From contig NZ_VTOY01000005.1 in NCBI RefSeq assembly GCF_008271295.1, positions 62,001 through 126,000 on the forward strand: a DNA stretch of 64,000 bases. Direction: 5' to 3'. The translations under genes were made by a program, and so were the position numbers. Of the stretch, positions 24,934-34,022 are shown piece after piece. How positions within the stretch are numbered: position 1 is the stretch's first letter; the number at the start of each line of letters is the position of its first letter. The stretch is from Pseudoselenomonas ruminis (GTDB lineage: Bacteria; Bacillota; Negativicutes; Selenomonadales; Selenomonadaceae). The notes beneath the pieces were generated by a model. The model was not told the origin of the DNA. It did not search any database and saw nothing but the letters and a program-made list of their open reading frames with translations.

Positions 24934-27900
24934 TTATTTATAGTAAGCCACACCAGCTTCGAAGAGCTGCTGGTCTTTGCAGCCAGGAACATTGCACGCA
25001 ACATTTTCACCGATGCGCTCCGAGTGTCCCATCTTGCCGAGGACACGTCCATCCGGGCTCGTGATACCTTCGATAGCGTTGACCGAACCGTTCGGATTGA
25101 ACGGAATGGAAAGCGACGGATTGCCCGACGCATCGACATACTGCGTAGCAATCTGACCGCGTACGCGCAGCTTCGCGATGATTTCCTGATCGGCAACGAA
25201 GCGGCCCTCGCCATGCGAAATGGCAATCGTATGCGTATCGCCCACTTTGACGTTGTTGAACCACGGCGAAAGATTCGATACGACTTTCGTCTGAACCATG
25301 CAGGACGCATGACGGCCGATGTTGTTATGCGTAAGCGTCGGCGAAGACTCGGAGAGATCACGGATATCGCCATACGGTACCAGCCCCAGTTTGATGAGTG
25401 CCTGGAAGCCATTGCAGATACCGAGCATCAATCCATCGCGCTTGTTGAGAAGATTCATGACCTCTTCTTTGATGCGCGGATTGCGGAACATCGCCGCAAT
25501 GAATTTGCCCGAACCATCCGGCTCGTCACCACCGCTGAATCCGCCCGGCAGCATAATCATCTGGGCCTCTTTGATGCCCTTGACGATTGCCTCGACGGTT
25601 TCCTCGACAGCCTGCGGCGTGAGGTTGCGGACAATCAGCGTCTCCGCCTCAGCACCGGCACGCCGCCAAGCTCTTGCCGAATCGTACTCACAGTTCGTGC
25701 CCGGGAATACCGGAATAAATACCTTCGGGCGAACGATGCTGTGCTGCGCATGAATCACATTGCCCTTGTTATACGGGATGTAGGTTGCCTTGTCTTTGGA
25801 ACGTCCTTTGACCTGCGTCGGGAAGATTTTCTCGAGCGGTGCCGTGAAGGCTTCTTCGGCATCGGCAATCATGACAACCGTATCACCGCAGACAATGCTC
25901 GGGCCCGCCGTCGTCTCACCCAGTTCACGGCAACCCGTGCCAGCCAGTAACGTTTCCACATCCGTATGGTCGGCAACCTCCAACAGGATAGAACCGTAAT
26001 CCGGCTTGAAGAGGTCGTCTTTAGCGATGAAGTTCGTAAACTTAAAGCCAATGCCATTGCCCAGCGACATTTTCGTAATGGCTGCAGCAATACCGCCTAC
26101 GCCAATGCTCTGTGCCGAGAATACTTTATGGCTGGCCGTCATCTCGCTGATTTTTGCCCAGTTATGGCGCATCTTGCCAAACAGCGGCAAATCCTGATCG
26201 TCTTTCGGTGCCGGCACCAGATAAACCTTATTGCCTGCATATTTGAACTCCGGCGATACCGCACAATCGGCCTTCATGACATCAACGGCAAATGCGGCCA
26301 GCGTCGGCGGAACATGAATGTCCTCAAACGTACCCGACATCGAGTCCTTGCCGCCAATCGCCGGGATTTCCAGCTCATGCTGTGCCCAAAGCGCACCAAT
26401 CAGGGCCGCAAACGGCTTACCCCACTTCTCGGGGTCTTTGCCGAGGCTCTCGAAATATTCCTGGAACGTCAGGCGGATCTTATCGGCACGTCCGCCGAGG
26501 GCCACCATCTTAGCCGCAGCCTCGACGACAGAATACAGGGCACCATGGAACGGGCTCCACTCCGTGAAAGCCGGATTGAGACCAAAGGTCATCGCCGTAG
26601 CCGTATTCGTCTCAGCACCGAGAACCGGCAGCTTCGCCACCATGCCTTCAGCCGGCGTCAACTGCTTCTTGCCGCCAAACGGCATGAGCACCGTATTGCC
26701 GCCGATGGTGGAGTCAAAGCGTTCCGCCAGACCCTTCTGGCTGCAGACATTGAGGTCGCGCAGATTTTCCAGCCATGCCTTTTCGACATCGCCGCCGCAC
26801 TTTTTGACCGCCTCAGGAACTTCGCGCAGATAGCGTTTGCCCTCATCCGGCATATCGATAACAGCCGTGACATGCTGGCGGACGCCGTTGGTGTCGAGGA
26901 ACTCGCGGTTCATCTGCACAATCGGCTTACCGCGCCACTGCATGATAAGCCGCGGTTCTTCCGTAACATCAGCGACTTTGGTTGCTTCGAGGTTTTCGGC
27001 ATCGGCAAATTTGACGAAAGCATCGAGGTCTTTCGGGTCGATGACAACGGCCATGCGCTCCTGCGACTCCGAAATTGCAAGCTCCGTACCATCAAGACCG
27101 GCATATTTTTTCTTGACGGCATCCAAATCGATAATGAGGCCATCAGCCAGCTCACCGATTGCTACGGCTACACCGCCCGCACCGAAGTCATTGCAGCGCT
27201 TAATCATGCGGCTGACTTCCGGATTGCGGAACAGGCGCTGAATCTTGCGCTCCGTCGGCGGGTTGCCCTTCTGTACCTCAGCACCGCAGCTCGTCAGCGA
27301 CTCCTCCGTATGCTCCTTGGAGGAACCCGTTGCACCGCCGCAGCCGTCACGGCCCGTACGGCCGCCTACGAGCACGATGAAGTCACCAGCAGCCGGACGC
27401 TCACGGACGACATTGACCTTCGGCGCCGCAGCGATAACGGCACCGATCTCCATGCGTTTTGCCATGTAGCCCTCATGGTAGACTTCACGGACCTGTCCCG
27501 TAGCCAGACCAATCTGGTTGCCATACGCACTGTAACCAGCAGCTGCCCCCAGCGTGATTTTCTTCTGCGGCAGTTTGCCGGCCATCGTATCTTTGAGCGG
27601 ACGGCGCGGGTCAGCAGCACCCGTCACACGCATTGCCTGATAGACATAGGAACGTCCCGACAGCGGGTCACGGATTGCACCGCCGAGGCAGGTAGCAGCG
27701 CCACCGAACGGCTCAATTTCCGTCGGATGGTTATGGGTCTCGTTCTTGAACATGACGAGCCATTCCTCATCCTTGCCATCGATATCTGCCGTTACCACGA
27801 TACTGCAGGCATTGATTTCTTCCGATTTATCCAAATCATCGAGCTTGCCCTGTTTTCTGAGGGCTTTCATGCCGATGACAGCAATATCCATCAGCGTCAC

Positions 27901-28713
27901 ATCGCGCGGCTTATCGGCGTAAATTTCCTTGCGGTCGGCCAGATACTTCTCATAAGCCTTCGTGATAGCCGGGGAAAAATACCCGTCTTTGATGTCGACC
28001 ATATCAATTGCCGTCGTAAACGTCGTATGACGGCAGTGGTCGGACCAATAAGTATCAATTACGCGCAGCTCGGTAATCGTCGGCGCGCGGTGCTCTTCAT
28101 CGCGGAAATACTTCTGGCAGAACAGCAAATCCTCCAGGCTCATGGCAAAGCCCTTGCTCTCCCAAAACGCTTTGACACCTTCCTCATCGAGCCCGTTGAA
28201 ATCTTCGAGCACTTCAACATCAGCCGGTTCCTCATACGTCACATTCAGCGACTCCGGCTTCTGCAGGCTTGCCTCGCGGCTTTCCACAGCGTTGATGCAG
28301 TAATCCTTGATTTTATTGAAATCTTCACGGCTCACGTCTCCTACAATGACGATAACCCGTGCCGTAGCAATCTGCGGGCGCTCTTTCTGCGTAACCAGCT
28401 GCACGCACTGCGCTGCCGAATCTGCCGTCTGGTCATACTGTCCCGGCAGATATTCGACCGCAAATACCCGCGAGTTCGGGAAATGCGGCAATTTTTCCTC
28501 ATATACTACATCCACCGGCGGCTCAGAAAATACCACCGACTTGACCGCAGCATACTCCTCATCGCTAAGACCTTCAATATCATAGCGCTTGATAATCCGG
28601 ACGGCCTTGAGTTCTTCGAGACGGAACGTCTCCTTCAGGTCGCTGCAGAGCTGCTGGGCCGGGATGTCAAAGAATCCCTGTCGTTTCTCTACGAAAATTC
28701 TTCTTACAGTCAT
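24934..28713 (-). CDS. purL: Phosphoribosylformylglycinamidine synthase (large single-chain)
   Basis: A 1259-residue enzyme of de novo purine synthesis, converting FGAR plus glutamine to FGAM. The large chain holds the PurS-like N terminus and the synthetase core (DTYWSDHCRHTTF, FKNETHNHPTEIEPFGGAATCLGGAIRDPLSGR, FGAGGVAVAIGELADG). The C-terminal class I glutamine amidotransferase has FPGTNCEYDSARA, MLPGGFSGGDEPDGSGK, and the nucleophile cysteine in LGICNGFQ. Bacillus uses separate PurS, PurQ and PurL; this fused form is common in Clostridia and Negativicutes. The longer frame starts at 28788, but the conserved start MTVRRIFVEK is the ATG at 28713. No other pur genes are adjacent. Confidence 0.97.
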   Translation of the reverse strand: MTVRRIFVEKRQGFFDIPAQQLCSDLKETFRLEELKAVRIIKRYDIEGLSDEEYAAVKSVVFSEPPVDVVYEEKLPHFPNSRVFAVEYLPGQYDQTADSAAQCVQLVTQKERPQIATARVIVIVGDVSREDFNKIKDYCINAVESREASLQKPESLNVTYEEPADVEVLEDFNGLDEEGVKAFWESKGFAMSLEDLLFCQKYFRDEEHRAPTITELRVIDTYWSDHCRHTTFTTAIDMVDIKDGYFSPAITKAYEKYLADRKEIYADKPRDVTLMDIAVIGMKALRKQGKLDDLDKSEEINACSIVVTADIDGKDEEWLVMFKNETHNHPTEIEPFGGAATCLGGAIRDPLSGRSYVYQAMRVTGAADPRRPLKDTMAGKLPQKKITLGAAAGYSAYGNQIGLATGQVREVYHEGYMAKRMEIGAVIAAAPKVNVVRERPAAGDFIVLVGGRTGRDGCGGATGSSKEHTEESLTSCGAEVQKGNPPTERKIQRLFRNPEVSRMIKRCNDFGAGGVAVAIGELADGLIIDLDAVKKKYAGLDGTELAISESQERMAVVIDPKDLDAFVKFADAENLEATKVADVTEEPRLIMQWRGKPIVQMNREFLDTNGVRQHVTAVIDMPDEGKRYLREVPEAVKKCGGDVEKAWLENLRDLNVCSQKGLAERFDSTIGGNTVLMPFGGKKQLTPAEGMVAKLPVLGAETNTATAMTFGLNPAFTEWSPFHGALYSVVEAAAKMVALGGRADKIRLTFQEYFESLGKDPEKWGKPFAALIGALWAQHELEIPAIGGKDSMSGTFEDIHVPPTLAAFAVDVMKADCAVSPEFKYAGNKVYLVPAPKDDQDLPLFGKMRHNWAKISEMTASHKVFSAQSIGVGGIAAAITKMSLGNGIGFKFTNFIAKDDLFKPDYGSILLEVADHTDVETLLAGTGCRELGETTAGPSIVCGDTVVMIADAEEAFTAPLEKIFPTQVKGRSKDKATYIPYNKGNVIHAQHSIVRPKVFIPVFPGTNCEYDSARAWRRAGAEAETLIVRNLTPQAVEETVEAIVKGIKEAQMIMLPGGFSGGDEPDGSGKFIAAMFRNPRIKEEVMNLLNKRDGLMLGICNGFQALIKLGLVPYGDIRDLSESSPTLTHNNIGRHASCMVQTKVVSNLSPWFNNVKVGDTHTIAISHGEGRFVADQEIIAKLRVRGQIATQYVDASGNPSLSIPFNPNGSVNAIEGITSPDGRVLGKMGHSERIGENVACNVPGCKDQQLFEAGVAYYK

Positions 28714-28775
28714 GAGTGCTCTTTTCCTCCAATAGAAATAGATAATAATGAAACATAAAGCTTTATATAGATAAA

Positions 28776-28811
28776 ATAGGCATAGCAAACCGAAAGGCCT
28801 GCTATGCCTAT
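28776..28811 (-). terminator. Terminator after the YhcH gene
   Basis: Twelve-bp perfect arms 28776-28787 and 28800-28811 (ATAGGCATAGCA/TGCTATGCCTAT) are followed on the minus strand by TTTTATC, just past the YhcH stop. Confidence 0.82.
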
Positions 28812-28815
28812 TGCA

Positions 28816-29289
28816 TCACAAACAATCCACCGAAATTTTCACCACTACTTTGGTCACAGGGCCCGGCTCACCCTCTACTGCGCCCTGCGGACGATGCACA
28901 TCTTCCGGATAAAGCACAGCAAAACGCCCCGGAGTCAGCACGATATTGCTGTCCGGTATCAATTCTTCATAAAAGGTTATGTCCTTTTCTGCATTATAGG
29001 GCTCCGACACCTTGAGGTCCGGGCTGAACGGACACCACCCCATATATTCCTCGCCTTCGACGACGAACTGGATATCCACATATTTCTTATGGGTCTCCGG
29101 GCGGCATTCCTCAAGGACACGGGTCGTGTACCGCTGCAGATTCGCCACGCATTTATCGCCATCAATCGGATAGCGTCCATCTTCGAGCTTCGTGAAGTCA
29201 TGGCTCCGCAGATACTCCAGCGCTTTCTGTATGATTTCCGGGTAATCCGCGTGACCGTTATCCAACGAATCGATGCTGCCGATAAACAT
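28816..29289 (-). CDS. YhcH/YjgK/YiaL family protein
   Basis: A 157-residue cupin-like protein of the YhcH/YjgK/YiaL (DUF386) family. Members are linked to sialic acid or other sugar catabolism; NanQ acts as an anomerase. Recognisable stretches are MFIGSIDSLDN, THKKYVDIQFVVEGEEYMGW and PGRFAVLYPEDVHRPQG, which carry the metal-binding histidines. ATG at 29289 follows AGAAGG. It is a single gene between purL and the alaRT leader, so its sugar partner is unknown. Confidence 0.9.
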   Translation of the reverse strand: MFIGSIDSLDNGHADYPEIIQKALEYLRSHDFTKLEDGRYPIDGDKCVANLQRYTTRVLEECRPETHKKYVDIQFVVEGEEYMGWCPFSPDLKVSEPYNAEKDITFYEELIPDSNIVLTPGRFAVLYPEDVHRPQGAVEGEPGPVTKVVVKISVDCL

Positions 29290-29496
29290 GCAATAACCTT
29301 CTTCCTTAATTCCGTCTCTTGCTCCTGTAAATACTGCTGTTTCAGTACTCAATTATCATTTTACCTAAAACAACTGCGTATTGCAAGAACACACCGCCAT
29401 CTTTATCAAAAAGACAACAATTTTTCAACAAAAGGACATATGAGCCTTTTGTTTCCATCATCTGTCTATCACAAACACACAACCGCTATTTTTGAC

Positions 29497-29526
29497 TTGT
29501 CAAAAACTGTTTCACTGTGATATGAT
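29497..29526 (+). promoter_or_regulatory. Promoter of the alaR-alaT transcript
   Basis: TTGTCA (29497-29502) and TATGAT (29521-29526) with an 18-nt spacer, just upstream of the T-box leader. Confidence 0.7.
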
Positions 29527-29559
29527 TGTTTTATATTGATAGAGGCAATGACTGAAGAA

Positions 29560-29765
29560 GTATCTGTATTCTAACCTACCAGAGAGACGATGGCCGGTGC
29601 AAATCGTCAGGCAGAACCAGAGAAAGCTGCTCACGAGCCTGCCGGGCCCAATAAGCCCTGCCGTTTGCCGCGTTAAGGCCTCGAGTGGATTCCTTTGCGA
29701 ATCCGATTAAGGTGGTACCACGGGAATAAGCCCTCGTCCTTTTACAGGATGAGGGCTTTTATTGT
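29560..29765 (+). promoter_or_regulatory. Alanine T-box leader of alaR-alaT
   Basis: The T-box core AAGGTGGTACCACGGG is at 29709-29724. The terminator stem AAGCCCTCGTCC/GGATGAGGGCTT with a T tail spans 29727-29762. In Stem I, AGAGAG and a CCGGTGCAA distal loop are followed by GAAAGCTGC. Aligning this with GAAAGGCAC of the glyQS leader in this same window puts the specifier at 29626-29628 = GCT (Ala). The UGGU bulge predicts a tRNA with discriminator A, which fits tRNA-Ala. Uncharged tRNA-Ala should therefore switch on the downstream Lrp-type regulator and alanine transaminase. Confidence 0.85.
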
Positions 29766-29792
29766 TGCGAATCAATCAAAGGAGGAATATTC

Positions 29793-30272
29793 ATGCGCGA
29801 ACTCTTGGAGCTTCTCGAACACGACGCCCGCCGCCCGGTAGGCGAACTCGCCTCCATGCTCAATCGCAGTGAGTATGAAGTCGAAAAAAATATCAAGGAT
29901 CTGGAAAAGAACAAAATCATCCTGTCCTACAATACACTGATTAACTGGGAAAAATTCGGTGATGACACCGTCACCGCCATGATTGAAATCAACCTGACGC
30001 CGCAGCGCGAAGTTGGTTTTGATGCCATCGCCGAGCGCATTTACCGCTTCGACGAAGTCCGCACGGTCTACCTCATGAGCGGCAGCTTTGACCTCATGGT
30101 CATCATCGAAGGCAAATCCCTGAAGGAAGTAGCCAACTTTGTCGCCAAACGCCTCTCCACCATCGAAGGCGTCACGCAGACCCGCAGCCACTTCATGTTA
30201 AAGCCATACAAAAAAGACGGCACGATTATCGACGATGAAGAACGTGACCGCAGACTGGTGGTGAGCCCATGA
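29793..30272 (+). CDS. alaR: Lrp/AsnC family regulator, AlaR-like
   Basis: A 159-residue Lrp/AsnC regulator. The N-terminal winged helix-turn-helix (residues 1-55, LLELLEHDARRPVGELASMLNRSEYEV) is followed by a RAM ligand-binding domain (VRTVYLMSGSFDLMVIIEGKSLKEVANFVAKRLSTIEGV). It starts at 29793 with AAAGGAGG 7 nt upstream, directly behind the alanine T-box. It overlaps the transaminase start by 4 nt. The pair matches Bacillus yugG-yugH (alaR-alaT), in which AlaR activates alaT, so it probably senses alanine or a related metabolite. Confidence 0.88.
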   Translation: MRELLELLEHDARRPVGELASMLNRSEYEVEKNIKDLEKNKIILSYNTLINWEKFGDDTVTAMIEINLTPQREVGFDAIAERIYRFDEVRTVYLMSGSFDLMVIIEGKSLKEVANFVAKRLSTIEGVTQTRSHFMLKPYKKDGTIIDDEERDRRLVVSP

Positions 30273-31456
30273 TGGAAACGAAAAAAGACTGGGCCAGCCG
30301 CCTCTCCCCGGGCGTAAATGCCATTGCGCCCTCGGGCATCCGCAAATTCTTTGACATTGCCGCTCAGATGGACGATGTCATCTCGCTCGGTGTCGGCGAA
30401 CCGGATTTCGTCACGCCATGGCCGATTCGCGAAAGCTGCGTTTACGGACTGGAACAGGGCTACACTTCCTACACCGCCAACCGCGGCCTGCCAGAACTCC
30501 GTCAGGAAATCTGCAATCACTACCAGAAAAACTATGACGTAACCTACGACGCCGCTACCGACGTACTGGTGACCGTCGGCGTCAGCGAAGCGCTCGATAT
30601 CGCCATGCGTGCCATTCTGGCCCCCGGCGACGAAGTGCTGATTCCCGAACCATGCTACGTCTCCTATCAGGCCTGCACCACGCTGGCCGGCGGCGTGCCG
30701 GTAGCCGTACCGGCCAAAATCGAAAACGAATTCCGCATCACCCCCGCCGAGCTGGAAGAACACGTCACCGAGCGCACCAAGGTCCTGTTGATTGGCTATC
30801 CGAACAATCCGACCGGCGCTATCATGACGCGCAAAGACCTCTTGGCTATTGCCGACTTTGCCGAAAAACACGACCTCATCGTCATTTCCGATGAAATCTA
30901 CGGCGACCTCACCTACGGCGACGAGGAACATGTCTGCTTCTCCTCCCTGCCCGGTATGCAGGAGCGAACCATTCTCTTAAACGGCTTTTCCAAGGCCTAT
31001 GCCATGACGGGCTGGCGCATCGGTTATGCACTGGCAAATCCCACGCTGACCGCCGCCATGACGAAGATTCATCAGTACACGATGCTCTGTGCACCAATCA
31101 CGGCCCAGATTGCCGCCGTCGAAGCCCTTCGCCACGGCGAGAAGTACATGAAAAAGATGGTCGCCGAATACGACCGGCGCCGCCGCCTGATTTACGACGG
31201 ACTGACGAAGATGGGACTGGAATGCTTTGAGCCAAAAGGCGCCTTCTACATTTTCCCTAACATCAGCTCCACGGGCTACACCTCCAACGAGTTTGCCGAA
31301 GAACTGTTAAAAGCCGAGCATGTTGCCCTCGTTCCTGGCAGTGCCTTTGGTGCCTGCGGCGAAGGTCATGTACGCTGCTCGTATGCCACTTCCATCGACA
31401 AGATTTCCGAAGCACTCAACCGCATCGAAAACTTCTTGAAGAATCACAAAAAATAA
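30269..31456 (+). CDS. alaT: Alanine transaminase-like class I aminotransferase
   Basis: A 395-residue PLP enzyme of fold type I. Visible residues are N180 (YPNNPTGA), D208 with Y211 (SDEIYG), the PLP lysine K242 (GFSKAYAMTGWR), and the C-terminal RCSYATS arginine. The N-terminal IAPSGIRKFFDIAA and VISLGVGEPDFVTPW match Bacillus YugH/AlaT closely. Expected reaction: pyruvate plus glutamate to alanine plus 2-oxoglutarate. Context supports this: it is coupled to an Lrp regulator and sits behind a GCT-specifier T-box. An aromatic or other aminotransferase is the alternative from sequence alone. Confidence 0.88.
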   Translation: MMETKKDWASRLSPGVNAIAPSGIRKFFDIAAQMDDVISLGVGEPDFVTPWPIRESCVYGLEQGYTSYTANRGLPELRQEICNHYQKNYDVTYDAATDVLVTVGVSEALDIAMRAILAPGDEVLIPEPCYVSYQACTTLAGGVPVAVPAKIENEFRITPAELEEHVTERTKVLLIGYPNNPTGAIMTRKDLLAIADFAEKHDLIVISDEIYGDLTYGDEEHVCFSSLPGMQERTILLNGFSKAYAMTGWRIGYALANPTLTAAMTKIHQYTMLCAPITAQIAAVEALRHGEKYMKKMVAEYDRRRRLIYDGLTKMGLECFEPKGAFYIFPNISSTGYTSNEFAEELLKAEHVALVPGSAFGACGEGHVRCSYATSIDKISEALNRIENFLKNHKK

Positions 31457-31467
31457 CAACAGCAAAA

Positions 31468-31508
31468 GAGGTATTGCCTTCCCTTAGGGCCTGGCAATAC
31501 CTCTTTTT
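31468..31508. terminator. Terminator between alaT and comFB
   Basis: GAGGTATTGCC (31468-31478) pairs with GGCAATACCTC (31493-31503) and is followed by TTTTT. An A run on the other side makes it usable by the convergent comFB gene. Confidence 0.88.
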
Positions 31509-31519
31509 GCTTACAACAA

Positions 31520-31795
31520 TCAGTCTGCTTTTTCGTGACGCGGATTCTTATGTACAATCTCGATAGCTTTGGCAATGGCCTGTATGACTTCCACCTCATA
31601 CTGAACGCTCATTTCATTGAGACGCGTATAAACATCGCCTTTATGAGAGGAAATATAACGCGGCTGCAAATGATTCAACGCCAAGGTTGCAATATCCCGC
31701 TTGCACTGGTCGCAGGTGCAGCAAAACGGATACTGGGCCATAACATCATCCAATTTTTCCAGCACCAAATCTTCCATGTAATTCTTAAGTTCCAT
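31520..31795 (-). CDS. ComFB family protein
   Basis: A 91-residue protein of the late competence ComFB family. It has ELKNYMEDLVLEKLDDV, the cysteine cluster CCTCDQCKRDI (probable zinc site) and the conserved TLALNHLQPRYISSHKGDVY. In Bacillus the comFB gene lies between comFA and comFC and its role is unclear. In other bacteria the domain has been reported to bind nucleotide second messengers. Here it is a lone gene. An SD-like AGGAGGG precedes the start at 31795. Confidence 0.85.
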   Translation of the reverse strand: MELKNYMEDLVLEKLDDVMAQYPFCCTCDQCKRDIATLALNHLQPRYISSHKGDVYTRLNEMSVQYEVEVIQAIAKAIEIVHKNPRHEKAD

Positions 31796-31878
31796 CTCAG
31801 TCCCCTCCTAGAACAATCTGTCATTATTATATCATGTTTTCTCTCACTTCCCTAACAATTTAGCAAAACTTTCTTGGT

Positions 31879-31907
31879 TTGACATTAAATTCCAACAATG
31901 ATATAAT
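31879..31907 (+). promoter_or_regulatory. Promoter of tRNA-Arg
   Basis: TTGACA (31879-31884) and TATAAT (31902-31907), 17-nt spacer, perfect consensus. Confidence 0.92.
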
Positions 31908-31924
31908 TATTTCTGTTGTGAAAC

Positions 31925-31999
31925 GCGCTCGTAGTCCAGTGGATAGGACGTTGGCCTCCGGAGCCGAAGGCGGCAGTTCGACTCTGCCCGAGCGCACCA
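31925..31999 (+). tRNA. tRNA-Arg (anticodon CCG)
   Basis: A 75-nt cloverleaf with acceptor GCGCTCG/CGAGCGC and discriminator A; CCA is encoded (31997-31999). The anticodon loop CTCCGGA is held by TTGGC/GCCGA and the T-loop is AGTTCGACT. It reads CGG codons. Confidence 0.96.
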
Positions 32000-32013
32000 C
32001 TTACGATTTTATG

Positions 32014-32047
32014 ACTTCCTTGATTCCAGGTCAGGGAAGTTTTTTTT
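32014..32047 (+). terminator. Terminator of tRNA-Arg
   Basis: ACTTCCTTGA (32014-32023) pairs with TCAGGGAAGT (32031-32040) and is followed by seven T. Confidence 0.88.
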
Positions 32048-32054
32048 ATACCAC

Positions 32055-32093
32055 AAACAAAAACGAGCAGGAGAATTCTTCCTGCTCGTTTTT
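32055..32093. terminator. Terminator of the small coiled-coil gene
   Basis: Twelve-bp perfect arms 32061-32072 and 32080-32091 (AAACGAGCAGGA and complement), with T-rich flanks on both strands, next to the 32097 stop. Confidence 0.85.
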
Positions 32094-32096
32094 CTA

Positions 32097-32300
32097 TTAG
32101 TCTTTGATAAGCTCGAGAATATCTTTTGCCGAAAGGTTGTTGGCCTGCATGTATTCAAGCAGTTCCGCATACTGGACTTTAGCCTGTTTCTCCTTGACCG
32201 ATTCCAGCTCTGCTTTCAGCGCTTTGATTTCGCTCTGCTTTTTCTCAATCTTCTCGGAAACCTTTTTAATCTTCTCGTCGTAGTTTGCGACTCTTGCCAT
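32097..32300 (-). CDS. Small coiled-coil protein of unknown function
   Basis: A 67-residue, strongly charged protein. Residues 8-45 are a Lys/Glu coiled coil (YDEKIKKVSEKIEKKQSEIKALKAELESVKEK split by heptads). A short C-terminal motif follows, AELLEYMQANNLSAKDILELIKD, which resembles an H-NS-like or SAP-like helical tail. ATG at 32300 has GGAGG 9 nt upstream. It is monocistronic with its own terminator. I do not recognise the family; a small nucleoid or RNA-binding adaptor is possible but unproven. Confidence 0.7.
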   Translation of the reverse strand: MARVANYDEKIKKVSEKIEKKQSEIKALKAELESVKEKQAKVQYAELLEYMQANNLSAKDILELIKD

Positions 32301-32501
32301 TTTCTTCATCCTCCACATCTGAGTTAAATTTTATAATGAGTCATCCTTGCCATTATATAAAAGAATGTAGCCACTTGTCCACACCTTCCTGACTCTTTTG
32401 CCCCAGAATCGACAAAAGGAGCTGCGAAAAAGCCTGCAGAAAAGCATACTTTTTCACAACTCCTGTTTATTTTACTATCCGCGATTCAAAACAGCTGCCA
32501 A

Positions 32502-34004
32502 TCAGGCCGTAAACGATACGTTATCCGCAACTTCCAGACCTGCACCCGCTGCTGGCGCATTGGACAGGTTCTCCATCGCATTTGCCTGAACTCTGACATT
32601 GTTGTCTTCCGCTTCGACGGATTCTGCCGGAGCAGCTTCCTGGTCAACATCGGCTACCACCATATCATTTTCCTCTTCAATGGTTGCCACCATCTGCTCT
32701 TTCGTCTCCTGAGCTACCGACAAGGTATCCAAGACCTTATTTACCGTCTCATTATTGCTCAGCGGCTTCTTGGCCGGCTCATCTCCCGGAGTAACTGGCG
32801 TATCGGATGGATCACTGCTCGGCGTATCTGCCGGCGTATCACTTGGCGTATCGGATGGTTCGCTGCTCGGTGTATCTGCCGGAGTATCACTTGGCAAATC
32901 CGTGCCTGTCACCGTGAAGTCATCCACATTAACGCCTTCGGCTGCCTCAATCTTCGAAGAAGATTTTTTCGTCGTTGCATCAAAAACCGTGCCGCTGGCT
33001 GCCGTAATCTTCGGGCTGTTGAGGTTAATGCTTCCGGAACCGGCGGCAAATTTACCACCGTTTATTGCGATGCTTTCCGTACCATTTACCGTTATCGTAT
33101 TGGCATCATTATACAGGTTAAAATTCATTCCCACCGTATATTCCGTTGTTTTTGTCGGCACATTAAAGGTCACATTCTTGCCCGTAAACGTTGCCTCGAT
33201 GGGGCCTTTCGCCCCATGCCCGGCGACATCACCCTTCTGGTCAATCCAGGCCGTATCAAAATAACCGCTAAACGTAATATTATTTTCGGCATTGAAGGTT
33301 ACCGTCGAGCGGTCCCAGTTTTTCTCAGACGACACATTTACCTTATTGGTATCATCCCACCACGAGGTATTGCTGTCCTCGGTATTGATTTTAAACGAAA
33401 CGCCATCAGCTACTTCCAGATTGACGCTGTTCGTCGTAAAGTTGCCGTATACATCGATAGAATTCGGCGTGGCAATCTTGATATCGCCCTTGGCTTTTGC
33501 AGAATCAGCAAACGACAGACTCTTCCATTCTGCATCACTTGCCTCAACCGTCGAAAGCGTCAGATTCGTAGCCGTAACATTTGCCGTATCGGTCACGTTA
33601 ATGCCACTGGTATTTACGACATAGACCTGATTCAAGCCCGTCGTTTCAAGCGTTCCGGCAATGGTCGACATTTTCCCGCTGTTGACAATATTGATGAATG
33701 GCACGCCCTGTCCATTGAGGACCAGCTTCTCACCACTAGCTATGTCAAAAGAATCCCATTTGATAACCAGCGCTTTATCATTGGGGTCATAGACCTTCTG
33801 CGCCTGAAATTCATCACCAGAAACGGCATCAAATTTTCCACTGCTGTTGTCGAGCCAGCGATTCGAGCCATTGACCCAGACACCGCCATTTAAGACCTCA
33901 CCGCCCTGCGGCATTGCCTGCACCAGCGGAGCACTCAGGGAAAACATCAGGCCACTGGCCACAGCAAAACGAAGAATCTTTTTCGAGAAGGTTGTTTTTT
34001 TCAT
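32502..34004 (-). CDS. Short TpsA-like exoprotein (filamentous hemagglutinin N-terminal domain)
   Basis: A 500-residue secreted protein. A signal peptide (about 30 residues, ending PLVQA) precedes a TPS secretion domain at residues 35-160 (LNGQGVPFINIVNSGKMSTIAGTL, LNQVYVVNTSGINV). The usual NPNG turn reads NTSG. A beta-helix-like region (to about 370) is followed by a Pro/Ser/Thr/Asp repeat linker (about 372-405) and an acidic, Asn/Ala-rich tail. It lies 18 bp downstream of a TpsB transporter, its expected export partner. It is far shorter than typical filamentous hemagglutinins, so a small surface adhesin or shed exoprotein is likely. Confidence 0.85.
   Translation of the reverse strand: MKKTTFSKKILRFAVASGLMFSLSAPLVQAMPQGGEVLNGGVWVNGSNRWLDNSSGKFDAVSGDEFQAQKVYDPNDKALVIKWDSFDIASGEKLVLNGQGVPFINIVNSGKMSTIAGTLETTGLNQVYVVNTSGINVTDTANVTATNLTLSTVEASDAEWKSLSFADSAKAKGDIKIATPNSIDVYGNFTTNSVNLEVADGVSFKINTEDSNTSWWDDTNKVNVSSEKNWDRSTVTFNAENNITFSGYFDTAWIDQKGDVAGHGAKGPIEATFTGKNVTFNVPTKTTEYTVGMNFNLYNDANTITVNGTESIAINGGKFAAGSGSINLNSPKITAASGTVFDATTKKSSSKIEAAEGVNVDDFTVTGTDLPSDTPADTPSSEPSDTPSDTPADTPSSDPSDTPVTPGDEPAKKPLSNNETVNKVLDTLSVAQETKEQMVATIEEENDMVVADVDQEAAPAESVEAEDNNVRVQANAMENLSNAPAAGAGLEVADNVSFTA
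32800..32895 (-). repeat. Tandem 48-bp repeat inside the TpsA-like gene
   Basis: Units 32800-32847 and 32848-32895 are nearly identical, with a few third-position changes. They encode a 16-residue Pro/Ser/Asp/Thr unit (SDTPADTPSS type) linking the beta-helix to the tail. Confidence 0.88.
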
Positions 34005-34022
34005 CTTACTTCCGCTCCTTAC

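Noticed and set aside
25966-28758. 930-codon open frame on the plus strand opposite purL
   Set aside because: It is an antisense shadow of purL, produced by GC-rich third positions. It has no ribosome site or recognisable domain, and purL explains the region fully.
32790-32900. CRISPR-like repeats
   Set aside because: The repeats are two adjacent 48-bp units without spacers, in frame within the TpsA-like gene, and encode a Pro/Ser/Asp/Thr linker.
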